32,015 nucleotides of DNA from an uncultured Pseudomonadota bacterium. Its GTDB lineage: Bacteria > Myxococcota_A > UBA796 > SXON01. The notes beneath the pieces are model-generated. The model ran no database searches, had not been told where the DNA came from, and was given only the letters and a program-made list of their open reading frames with translations. Shown piece by piece: positions 25,725 to 32,015 of the stretch. The stretch spans positions 1-32,015 of the forward strand of contig CAJBVW010000072.1 in assembly GCA_903959175.1 (NCBI GenBank), written 5' to 3'. Made by a program: the position numbers and the translations under genes. Each line of letters opens with the position of its first letter. Positions within the stretch are counted from its first letter, which is position 1.

Positions 25725-26677
25725 GGGACGGGCAACGTACCCGATCCGCGGCGGCGCGACCGGGGGGAACGTACGGCGCCGGTGAGCGAGAGGAGGAGCA
25801 TCCAGGCGGAGCCGGCGCGGCAGCCCGATCCGCAGCCGGCGTCGTCCGACGGGGGAGCGGTGTCGGAGTCGGTGTCGGCGGTGTCCACCCTGGCGGAGTC
25901 GGCGGTGTCCCCGGTGTCGGGCGCGGCGGTGTCCCCGGTGTCGGCGGTGTCCCCGGTCTCGGCGGTGTCGACCGGGGCGGTGTCCCCGGTGTCGACGATC
26001 GCGGTGTCGCCGGTGTCCCCGGGGCCGTCCTCGTCGCGCGTGCCGTCGCAGTCGCCGTCGTCGGGGACCTCGGTTCCGTCGGGAGCGCCAGGGTACACGG
26101 AGGCGTTCCGGTCGTCGCAATCCCCGTCGAGCTCGGTGACGCCGTCGCCGTCGTCGTCCGTCTCGACGCCGGGGCAGCGCGTGTTGTCGGTGCCGGGCGT
26201 GCCGGCCGCGGAGCCGGTCGGGTCGGGACACCAGTTTGCCGGCCGATCGTTGGCCCACTCGTTCGACGCCAACCCGCCGTCGAGCTGATGCGGGAGCGCC
26301 GCCCCGACGCCCCACGTCGCGTCCCACACGACCTCGTCCACGACGCCGAGGAGGTCCGTGTGCAGCACCGCGCCGGCCTCCGGGCGCAGGTCGAAGCCGG
26401 CGGGGAGCGTCACGTCGCGCTCCACGGGGCTCTCCGCGCTCGCGAACACCGCGTATTCGCCGGGGCGCACGATCAGGGTGAGGGTGACCTGGAAGGAGTC
26501 CCCGTCGGCGTCGGTGAAGACCTGCTCGACGAGGTTCTGGCCGTTGGTGGCGTTGTTCCGCACCTCGAACCACTGCCCGCCGTCCGCCGCGGGGCCCGCG
26601 TGGACCTCGGTGATCGTGGTCGTGCCGCGCGCGAAGGGCACGTGCGCGGCGGCGAGGGGGACGAGGAGGAGCACCAC
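25721..26677 (-). CDS. Surface protein: lamin-tail-like, MopE metal-binding motif, GDT repeats, anchor
   Basis: This 318-residue exported protein has a Sec signal (residues 1-11, cut near AAA-H). Residues about 20-150 resemble a lamin-tail domain (ITEVHAGP...GGQWFEVRNN). Residues about 170-215 match the MopE-type metal-binding motif with DGDCDD, YPGAPD and DGDCDG, typical of Myxococcota and relatives. An Asp-Thr-Gly low-complexity linker follows to about 285. The end, with CGSGC, a hydrophobic stretch and an Arg cluster, resembles the MYXO-CTERM type of sorting signal. The start is one of two adjacent GTG codons. It overlaps the DUF4178 gene by four bases and may be the cell-surface component of the same unit. 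Confidence 0.8.
   Translation of the reverse strand: MVLLLVPLAAAHVPFARGTTTITEVHAGPAADGGQWFEVRNNATNGQNLVEQVFTDADGDSFQVTLTLIVRPGEYAVFASAESPVERDVTLPAGFDLRPEAGAVLHTDLLGVVDEVVWDATWGVGAALPHQLDGGLASNEWANDRPANWCPDPTGSAAGTPGTDNTRCPGVETDDDGDGVTELDGDCDDRNASVYPGAPDGTEVPDDGDCDGTRDEDGPGDTGDTAIVDTGDTAPVDTAETGDTADTGDTAAPDTGDTADSARVDTADTDSDTAPPSDDAGCGSGCRAGSAWMLLLSLTGAVRSPRSRRRGSGTLPVP
25857..26030 (-). repeat. Coding repeat for Asp-Thr-Gly linker
   Basis: Imperfect tandem units such as GGTGTCCCC and GGTGTCGGC (plus-strand reading) encode alternating GDT, DTA and DTG triplets in the surface protein. The unit length varies in multiples of three, so the frame is kept. Such tracts are prone to length changes between strains. 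Confidence 0.75.
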
Positions 26678-26744
26678 GCGCGGGACTATCCGGACGCCGG
26701 GAGTACGGCGGCGCCCGCGGTTCGGATCTCGACCCGCCGCGGGC

Positions 26745-28382
26745 TCAGCGGAGGATCGCGTACCCGAGGGCCGCCGCCGCGACGATCGCCACGACGATGC
26801 CGACGATCATACCCGTCTTCCCGGCGGGCGCAGTGGGCTCCGGCTCCGGGAGCGCCGCCACCGCCGCGCGCTCGATGGCGCCGCCGCCGGTCTCGGTGGG
26901 GCCGGTGTCCTCGTCGTCGGGGCCGTCCGGGCCGTCGTCGCCCGGCGCGCCGGGCTCGTCCCCGCCCTTCGACTGGACAACGGCCTGAACGCGGCCCTCG
27001 AGCACGCCGAAGCAGAGGGGGGAGAGCCCGGGCTGGGCGTCGGCACTGCGGCCGGCGTCCTCGAAGCAGTAGCGGGCCCAGGCGATGAGCGTGCCGGTGG
27101 CCTGGATGTCGTCCCCGCGGCGGAAGCGCGCGATGCCGCGCACGGGGGCGGCCGCGACCACGAGCGCGCCGAGCCGCGCGTGCACCTGGTCGAGGCGGCC
27201 CTTGGAGAGGAGCAGCTCCGCGGCGTACTCGCCGAGCACGGTGAGGCCGACCAGCCGGCCGTCCTCCACGTCCTCGACGAAGGGGAGGTCGAGCTGCTCG
27301 AGGTTCCGGACGGCGGCGGCCTCGGCGAGCGCGAGCGTGGCGGTCTCGGGCTCGGGCCACCCCTCAGCGGGCATGCTCGCGACGGAGGTGGGGGTGTCCA
27401 CCACGACGGTCACGAGGGGCATGTGGTCGACCGGGCGGGCGCCGGAGAGCAGCGTACGGGTCGCGACGGCGTCCCGGTTGCGCCAGGTGGGCGGGCGCAG
27501 GAGCGGGAGGAGGGTGCCGGGCGGGCGCACGGCGCGCTCGGGGGCGGGGACGGCGTCGAAGGGATCGGCGTGGCCGATGGCGCGGGCGCGGTCGAGGAGC
27601 TCGGCCCACGCGTCGTCCGTGAGGGCGCGGAAGCGCACGCTCGCGTCGTCCACGGGGGTGACGTGATCGGGGGCGAGGCCCGCGAGCGCGGCGACGGGGA
27701 CGTGGCAGGTCGGCTCGTCCATGAGCGCGTAGACGTCGCCACCGGAGAGGAAGTAGTCGACCCCGGAGGCGATGGCGTGGACGACCACCTCGCGGCCGTC
27801 CCGCGCGATGCGGATACCCTTGGAGACGTAGTACGCGCCCTCGTCCTCGGGCTCGAGGCCGTTCGGGTAGAGCACGTCCCGCATCACGCGGAGGAGGGGC
27901 TCGGTGCCGGCCCCGACGCGCGCGAGGGTGGCGGGGCCGATCGTCACGTTCCGGGTGGGGCCGGGCATGGTGAGCGGGCGCTCGGCGGCGAGGGTGCGCG
28001 CCTTGTTGAAGTCGTCGTCCACGGTCGTCGCGATCCAGGCGGCGTCGAAGGTGGCGAGGAACGTGTCGGCGTCGAGGTCTCCGGAGCCCTCGCGCTGCAC
28101 GGTTGCGCCGTGGGCGCGCGCGAGGCCGGCGACGAGGCGGACGGCCGCGGCGAGCTCTTCCGGGGCGGAGCACGAGAGGGCGCGCACGGTGAAGACGCCG
28201 CCGTCGGGGCCGATCTCGACGCCGCGCGTGGAGATGCCGGGGAGCGAGAAGTGGGCGAAGGCGTCGTCGCCCCAGGGCTCGGGGACGGCGTCGATCCCGG
28301 CGATCTCGGGCTCGTCGAGCAGGGCGCGGAGCTCCTCCTGCGTGGGCGGGCGGGGGCGGCGGAGGGAGAACGTCGTGGCCAA
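26745..28382 (-). CDS. Unrecognised tail-anchored protein
   Basis: The 545-residue product is mostly soluble with mixed alpha-beta character. An acidic low-complexity linker (GDDGPDGPDDED) lies near residue 470, and a single C-terminal membrane helix (KTGMIVGIVVAIVAAAALGYAI) is placed so that the main body faces the cytoplasm. I recognise no family; the centre contains GVDYFLSGGDVYALMDEP and an Arg/Pro-rich PPTWRNRDAVATRTLL. The TTG start is unusual but has GGAG six bases upstream and a -10-like TACGCT beyond it. As the first gene, 67 bases before the surface-protein gene, it probably heads the minus-strand unit and could be its cytoplasmic sensor or membrane adaptor. Confidence 0.75.
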   Translation of the reverse strand: MATTFSLRRPRPPTQEELRALLDEPEIAGIDAVPEPWGDDAFAHFSLPGISTRGVEIGPDGGVFTVRALSCSAPEELAAAVRLVAGLARAHGATVQREGSGDLDADTFLATFDAAWIATTVDDDFNKARTLAAERPLTMPGPTRNVTIGPATLARVGAGTEPLLRVMRDVLYPNGLEPEDEGAYYVSKGIRIARDGREVVVHAIASGVDYFLSGGDVYALMDEPTCHVPVAALAGLAPDHVTPVDDASVRFRALTDDAWAELLDRARAIGHADPFDAVPAPERAVRPPGTLLPLLRPPTWRNRDAVATRTLLSGARPVDHMPLVTVVVDTPTSVASMPAEGWPEPETATLALAEAAAVRNLEQLDLPFVEDVEDGRLVGLTVLGEYAAELLLSKGRLDQVHARLGALVVAAAPVRGIARFRRGDDIQATGTLIAWARYCFEDAGRSADAQPGLSPLCFGVLEGRVQAVVQSKGGDEPGAPGDDGPDGPDDEDTGPTETGGGAIERAAVAALPEPEPTAPAGKTGMIVGIVVAIVAAAALGYAILR

Positions 28383-28388
28383 GAGGGG

Positions 28389-28414
28389 CTCCGGTGGGAA
28401 GCGCCGCGAGCGTA
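28389..28414 (-). promoter_or_regulatory. Ribosome site and candidate -10 for the eight-gene unit
   Basis: On the minus strand GGAG at 28389-28392 stands six bases before the TTG at 28382. TACGCT (28409-28414) is a weak -10 candidate, giving a leader near 20 bases. The patatin gene reads away from the same 101-base divergent gap, for which no clear promoter was found. Confidence 0.4.
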
Positions 28415-28483
28415 GCCAGGAGGGCCGGGGCGCGCCGGGGCTATCGACACGCCCGGGCGAGCCGGGTAGTCGGCTCCCACCCG

Positions 28484-29932
28484 ATGTTCCGCGCCTCCTC
28501 GACCCGCCGTTCCCTCCGCGCCGCCCGCGCCGCGCTCGACGCCGCCACCTCCTACGCCGGGTGGAAGCAGGCCGCCGAGGACTGGGACCACCTCTCCGGC
28601 GGCGCCGCGTGGCGCGCGGAGGACGACTCCGAGTTCTACGACGCGCCCCTCGTCCGCGCCGACGTCCAGACGCTCCGCGCCCTCCGCCAGCGGGGAGACG
28701 GCCTGCGCCTCGTCGAGGCCCTCACCGCGACCGTCTACCGGCACCAGGCCGACATCGCGGCCGTCGAGCTCTACGGCATCGCGCTCGCCGGCACCAAGCA
28801 CCTCGTCCGCGCCTGGCTCGACGAGGTCGAGGCTGCCCTGCGCTGGCTCGTGGCCAACCCCGTGCTCGGCCTCACCGCCGAGGCCAAGGCGCGCCGCTTC
28901 GAGGACGCCTGGAAGGTGTACGGCCGCACCGCGCTCATGCTCTCGGGCGGCGCCACCTGGGGCTTCCACCACCTCGGCGTGGTCAAGGCCCTCTTCGAGG
29001 ACGGCGTACTCCCCCACATCCTCTCGGGCGCGAGCACGGGCGCGATGATCGCGGCCGGCGTCTGCACGCGTACGGACGCGGAGGTGGCGGCGATGTTCGC
29101 CGACACCGACACCATCCGGCTCGACGGCCTGCTCCCCCTCTCCGCGGGCCGCGCCGTCGGCTCCGGCGCGTGGCTCGACCCCGACCGCCTCCACGAGGTG
29201 CTCCGCCACAACGTCGGCGAGTGGACCTTCGCCGAGGCCTGGCAGCGCAGCGGGCGCGCTCTGAACATCTCCGTCTCGCCCACGCGCACCCGCCAGAAGC
29301 CGCGCGTCCTCTCCCACCTCACCGCGCCCGACGTGTACGTGGCCAACGCCGCGCTCGCCTCCAGCGCGCTCCCCGGCCTCTTCCCGCCCGTCGTCCTCAA
29401 CGCCCGCGGCCCCGACGGCACCCCCGTCGCCTACGTCCCGAGCGAGCGTTGGGCGGACGGCTCCCTCTACGGGGACCTCCCGAAGCTCCGCCTCGCGCGC
29501 CTCCACAACGTCAACCACTTCATCGTGAGCCAGACCAACCCGCACGTCGTCGCCTTCAGCGGCCAGCGCGGCAAGGCGGGCGTGGCCCCGGCGGTCGCGG
29601 GTGTCGCGTCCAGCACCGCGCGCGCCCAGGGCGCCTTCGCGGCGGACGTCGTGCGGCGCATCATGCCCGAGTGGACCGGCCCCCTCCGCCAGACCGCGGA
29701 CCGCGCCTACGCCCTGGTGACGCAGGACTACCGCGGCGACATCGAGATCTACCCGCGCTTCCGGCCGGAGCTCCTCCGCAAGGTCGTGGTCAACCCCTCC
29801 CGTGCCGACCTCGCGCTCTTCATCCGCGAGGGCGAGCGCTCCACTTGGCCGAAGCTCCCGATGATCGAGGATCAGACGCGGTTGGGGCGGGTGTTCCGGG
29901 AGTGCGCGGCGGCGGTGCGGGCCACGGGCTGA
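28484..29932 (+). CDS. DUF3336/patatin-like phospholipase
   Basis: This 482-residue protein has an N-terminal helical DUF3336-type domain (with YAGWKQAAEDWD) and a patatin lipase domain. The oxyanion loop is SGGATWGFHHLG, the nucleophile elbow GASTG holds Ser184, and the second catalytic residue is Asp325 in DGSLYGD. The arrangement matches the Tgl3/Tgl4/SDP1-type acylglycerol lipases and their bacterial relatives, which release fatty acids from membrane or storage lipids. There is no signal peptide, so it should act at the cytoplasmic face. ATG 28484 is chosen over an earlier in-frame start because the conserved region begins just after it. Confidence 0.92.
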   Translation: MFRASSTRRSLRAARAALDAATSYAGWKQAAEDWDHLSGGAAWRAEDDSEFYDAPLVRADVQTLRALRQRGDGLRLVEALTATVYRHQADIAAVELYGIALAGTKHLVRAWLDEVEAALRWLVANPVLGLTAEAKARRFEDAWKVYGRTALMLSGGATWGFHHLGVVKALFEDGVLPHILSGASTGAMIAAGVCTRTDAEVAAMFADTDTIRLDGLLPLSAGRAVGSGAWLDPDRLHEVLRHNVGEWTFAEAWQRSGRALNISVSPTRTRQKPRVLSHLTAPDVYVANAALASSALPGLFPPVVLNARGPDGTPVAYVPSERWADGSLYGDLPKLRLARLHNVNHFIVSQTNPHVVAFSGQRGKAGVAPAVAGVASSTARAQGAFAADVVRRIMPEWTGPLRQTADRAYALVTQDYRGDIEIYPRFRPELLRKVVVNPSRADLALFIREGERSTWPKLPMIEDQTRLGRVFRECAAAVRATG

Positions 29933-29948
29933 CCCCCGCACCTCGCGC

Positions 29949-29977
29949 TTGCTAACGTTGGATAGCGGCGCTACTCT
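29949..29977 (+). promoter_or_regulatory. Candidate promoter of the toxin-antitoxin pair
   Basis: TTGCTA at 29949-29954 and TACTCT at 29972-29977 are 17 bases apart. The -10 box ends five bases before the ATG at 29983, so the transcript would be leaderless or nearly so. GCTA and TAGC at 29951-29954 and 29963-29966 form a small inverted repeat between the boxes that could be an autoregulation site. Confidence 0.4.
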
Positions 29978-29982
29978 ACGTC

Positions 29983-30576
29983 ATGTCCGTCCCCCTCGTC
30001 GCCGCCTTCCTCCACGCGCACGGCCTGAACGTCGCGCCCGAAGAGCTCGAGGCCGCGCTGGTCGAGGCGATCGCGGCCCGCCGCGCGGTGCTCTACCCCT
30101 TCGAGGGGCGCTCGGGGCTCACCGCGCCCGAGGCGGACGCGTTACGACGGGGTGGCTTCGATCTCGAGCCGCGGGCGATGGGGAAGGACGACCCGGTGGT
30201 GCGCGCCGCCGCGGAGCACGCCGCCATCCTCGCCTCCGCCCTCACGACCGCCGAGGCCGCCGCGCGGCTCGGGGTGAGCGAGGGGCGGGTGCGCCAGCGC
30301 TTCGCCCAGCGGACGCTCTACGGGCTCCACGGGCGCCGCGGCTGGCTCGTGCCGAGCTTCCAGTTCGCGTCGGGAAACGCCGAGCTACCCGGCTGGGACC
30401 GCGTGGTCCCCCACCTCCCCGCGTCGCTCTCGCCGGTCGAGGTGCTCGGCTGGCTCACCCTCCCCAACGCCGACCTCGTCGTCGGGGAGGACGAGCGCCC
30501 CGTGAGCCCGCGCGACTGGCTCCTCGCGGGCAACGACCCCGCGCGCGTCGCGGAGCTCGCGGCCGGACTCGGGTAG
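29983..30576 (+). CDS. Antitoxin-like DNA-binding protein
   Basis: The 197-residue product sits seven bases before a RES-domain toxin gene, the usual order for Xre/MbcA/ParS-RES pairs. A helix-turn-helix is visible at about residues 88-112 (TTAEAAARLGVSEGRVRQRF). The C-terminal part, SPVEVLGWLTLPNADLV then SPRDWLLAGNDPARVAELA, resembles the toxin-binding region of these antitoxins. The first 80 residues are not part of the usual, shorter antitoxin and have no recognised fold. It should neutralise the toxin and repress the shared promoter. The assignment rests on position plus the C-terminal pattern. Confidence 0.75.
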   Translation: MSVPLVAAFLHAHGLNVAPEELEAALVEAIAARRAVLYPFEGRSGLTAPEADALRRGGFDLEPRAMGKDDPVVRAAAEHAAILASALTTAEAAARLGVSEGRVRQRFAQRTLYGLHGRRGWLVPSFQFASGNAELPGWDRVVPHLPASLSPVEVLGWLTLPNADLVVGEDERPVSPRDWLLAGNDPARVAELAAGLG

Positions 30577-30583
30577 CGCGCCG

Positions 30584-31207
30584 ATGCCGAAGTTCCCGGA
30601 GCCGCCCCCCGCGGCCGTCCTCGCCGCGCTCGGGCCCGACGTGCACGTGCTCCCCGCGGGGACCGAGCTCTGGCGCGTGTACTTTCAGGGCGGGCGCCAC
30701 CCCACGACGTGGGACCGCCTCCGCGCCTTCGGACCGACCAACGCCCGCTTCGACCCACACCTCCCGCCGCCGCGCGTGCAGGACCGCAAGGTGCTCTACG
30801 GCGCGAGCGACGGACCGGTGTGCGTCGCCGAGGTGTTCCAGGAGACGCGCGTGATCGACCGCGCCGCGAACGACCCCGCGCTCGTCGGCTTCGCGGTCAC
30901 GCGGGCGCTGACGCTCCTCGACCTGACTGGCGTGTGGCCCACGCGGGCCGGGGCGTCGATGGCGATCAATTCGGGGACGCGTCTCCGGGCGCAGCGCTGG
31001 GCGCGCGCGATCTACGAGGCCTTCCCAACGCTCGACGGCATCCACTACGCGTCGTCCATGTTCGGGAACGCTTCCGCGGTCGCCCTGTTCGAGCGGGCCG
31101 AGGACGCGCTTCCAGACTTCCCGTTCCTCCACCGCCGCCTGGACGATCCCGTGCTCGACGGCGTGCTCCGCAACGTCGCCGCGCGCATCGGCTACCTGCT
31201 CCTGTAG
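30584..31207 (+). CDS. RES-domain toxin
   Basis: This 207-residue protein has the RES domain pattern: LWRVY with Arg31, NARFDPH with Arg55, VLYGAS with Tyr72, CVAEVFQE with Glu83, and a Ser in the C-terminal SMFGNASAVALFE. RES toxins degrade NAD+ (MbcT by phosphorolysis) or ADP-ribosylate a target (ParT), stopping growth when the antitoxin is lost. Key residues look intact. Its last 16 bases overlap the convergent nuclease-like gene. Confidence 0.85.
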   Translation: MPKFPEPPPAAVLAALGPDVHVLPAGTELWRVYFQGGRHPTTWDRLRAFGPTNARFDPHLPPPRVQDRKVLYGASDGPVCVAEVFQETRVIDRAANDPALVGFAVTRALTLLDLTGVWPTRAGASMAINSGTRLRAQRWARAIYEAFPTLDGIHYASSMFGNASAVALFERAEDALPDFPFLHRRLDDPVLDGVLRNVAARIGYLLL

Positions 31208-31713
31208 GACCACACCAGCGCCGCCGCGAGCCCGACGACCACCCCGAGCAGCAGCCCCGACCAGAAGGCGCGCGCGGTGCGGCGGGCGAGGGCGGGGAAG
31301 GCGACCTCGACCACGCGCTCGGCCTCCATGTCGACGAGCAAGACTCCATCTACATCGTAGGTGGTAGCGTACTCCAGGAGCTGACGACGCGTGCCGCGCT
31401 CGCGCAGGTCCGTCGCGCGGGGGCCGCTCTTGGCCTCGGCCACGAAGATGCGGCCGCGCCGCTCGACGAGGTAGTCGGCGCGGAGGTCGGCATCGACGGG
31501 GGCGCCGTCCTCCGTGACCCGGCACGGTGCGGTGACCTGCGTGTCCAGCACGGTGTAGCCGGCGGCGGCGAGCACCTGGGCGGCGCCGGCCTCCAGCCTA
31601 CGCGATCGGCTGAACCGGGCGGCGAGCTTGGCGCGCCGGAGCGCGCGGGGCACCCACGCCATCGCGAGGGCGCCCGCCAACAGTCCGGCAAAAAGAACGA
31701 GCCGGGGATCCAC
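31192..31713 (-). CDS. Membrane-anchored PD-(D/E)XK nuclease-like protein
   Basis: The 173-residue product has a membrane helix at about residues 5-20 and another near 146-166, with a restriction-endonuclease-fold domain between them. Likely active-site residues are Glu41 (LEAGAAQVLAAAGY), Asp80 in RADYLV, and Glu93-x-Lys95 in VAEAKSG. The order fits NERD/Mrr-like nuclease domains. Both ends in the membrane with a cytoplasmic nuclease domain is the simplest topology. The GTG start at 31713 falls inside the terminator hairpin of the upstream gene; the next start, ATG 31662, would remove the first helix. Substrate and role are unknown. Confidence 0.75.
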   Translation of the reverse strand: MDPRLVLFAGLLAGALAMAWVPRALRRAKLAARFSRSRRLEAGAAQVLAAAGYTVLDTQVTAPCRVTEDGAPVDADLRADYLVERRGRIFVAEAKSGPRATDLRERGTRRQLLEYATTYDVDGVLLVDMEAERVVEVAFPALARRTARAFWSGLLLGVVVGLAAALVWSYRSR

Positions 31714-31721
31714 CCCGGCTC
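31690..31721 (-). terminator. Intrinsic terminator of the downstream lipoprotein gene
   Basis: Read on the minus strand, a perfect 9-bp stem (GAGCCGGGG with CCCCGGCTC, 31721-31713 and 31707-31699) encloses a 5-base loop and is followed by GTTCTTTTT. It lies 33 bases after the stop codon at 31755. Stem, loop and T tract are all present, making this the clearest terminator in the window. Confidence 0.82.
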
Positions 31722-31754
31722 TCTACCTCAATCTGAACGGATGTCCAGTGAAGA

Positions 31755-32015
31755 CTACCCGTAGCAGACGATCTCGCCCCACTCGATCTCGTTGTCGGTC
31801 TCGTCACACTCGCCGATCTGGCTGCGGTCGAGGGAGGAGCCGCCGTCGACCTCGATGCGGATGTCGAAGAGCGGCGTCGGGACGCCGGTGAGGTGAGTCT
31901 CGACGGAGGCGTCCATGTACCCGGCGGTGAGGGTGGCGGTCCACGTCACGGTGTCGAGGATGACATCGCCCGTGTCGGTGGTGCCGATGATCTCGACCTC
32001 GATATCGTCCGTCAC
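31755..32015 (-). CDS. Partial FG-GAP-type lipoprotein, C-terminal end
   Basis: Only the last 86 residues are in the window; the frame is open at the right edge, so the true start lies beyond it. The segment aligns end to end with the C-terminus of the lipoprotein at 6161-8098: TVTWTATLTAG against SMTWTSALPAG, the shared LTGVPTP, then a DGG turn, and a final Glu-Cys-(Asp/Phe)-Glu plus WGE-(I/R)-VC. It is therefore probably the end of a paralogous repeat-containing surface lipoprotein. Expression ends at the terminator at 31690-31721. Confidence 0.85.
   Translation of the reverse strand: MTDDIEVEIIGTTDTGDVILDTVTWTATLTAGYMDASVETHLTGVPTPLFDIRIEVDGGSSLDRSQIGECDETDNEIEWGEIVCYG

Noticed and set aside
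25857-26030. Repeats as a possible CRISPR or regulatory array
   Set aside because: Units are short, vary in length by threes and encode an in-frame Asp-Thr-Gly linker.

Overview
The window is very GC-rich, almost fully coding, and reads like a member of the Myxococcota or a close delta-proteobacterial relative. The signs are a eukaryote-type Ser/Thr kinase fused to cyclase-like, AAA and TPR domains, FG-GAP/VCBS lipoproteins, a MopE-type metal-binding protein with Asp-Thr-Gly runs and a Cys-rich C-terminal anchor, and strong G/C third-position bias. No rRNA, tRNA, CRISPR array or complete mobile element was seen. Gene functions are read from motifs by eye; no database search was run.

Layout. 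1-564: no convincing gene; a REP-like repeat pair and a short tandem repeat. 565-6143 (+): an AmpG-like MFS transporter, then a large multidomain Ser/Thr kinase. 6161-8098 (-): an FG-GAP lipoprotein. 8259-9809 (+): a secreted protein with a galactose-binding-like region. 9817-14416 (-): an OPT-family transporter, a hybrid sensor kinase with several degenerate motifs, and an unlisted 55-residue ORF, closely packed. 14574-17197 (+): an unrecognised 599-residue protein translationally coupled to a MaoC-type hydratase. 17213-17848 (-): DUF924. 17928-19127 (+): a left-handed beta-helix protein.

19131-28382 (-) is the most interesting part: eight co-directional genes with overlaps or tiny gaps over most of their length. 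In transcription order they are a tail-anchored unknown protein, a lamin-tail/MopE/GDT-repeat surface protein, a zinc-ribbon DUF4178 membrane protein, a Gly-rich small membrane protein, DUF350, a membrane-embedded spermidine-synthase-like enzyme, a Tat/lipobox FAD amine-oxidase-like protein, and a His-containing polytopic membrane protein. I infer an envelope system built around polyamine-type chemistry; its substrate and role are unknown.

28484-32015: a DUF3336/patatin phospholipase (+), an antitoxin plus RES-domain toxin pair (+), a convergent membrane-anchored PD-(D/E)XK nuclease-like protein (-), an intrinsic terminator, and the C-terminal end of a second FG-GAP lipoprotein homologous to the one at 6161-8098. 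Several upstream regions carry TANNNT-type -10 candidates close to the start codon, two of them near enough to suggest leaderless transcripts.
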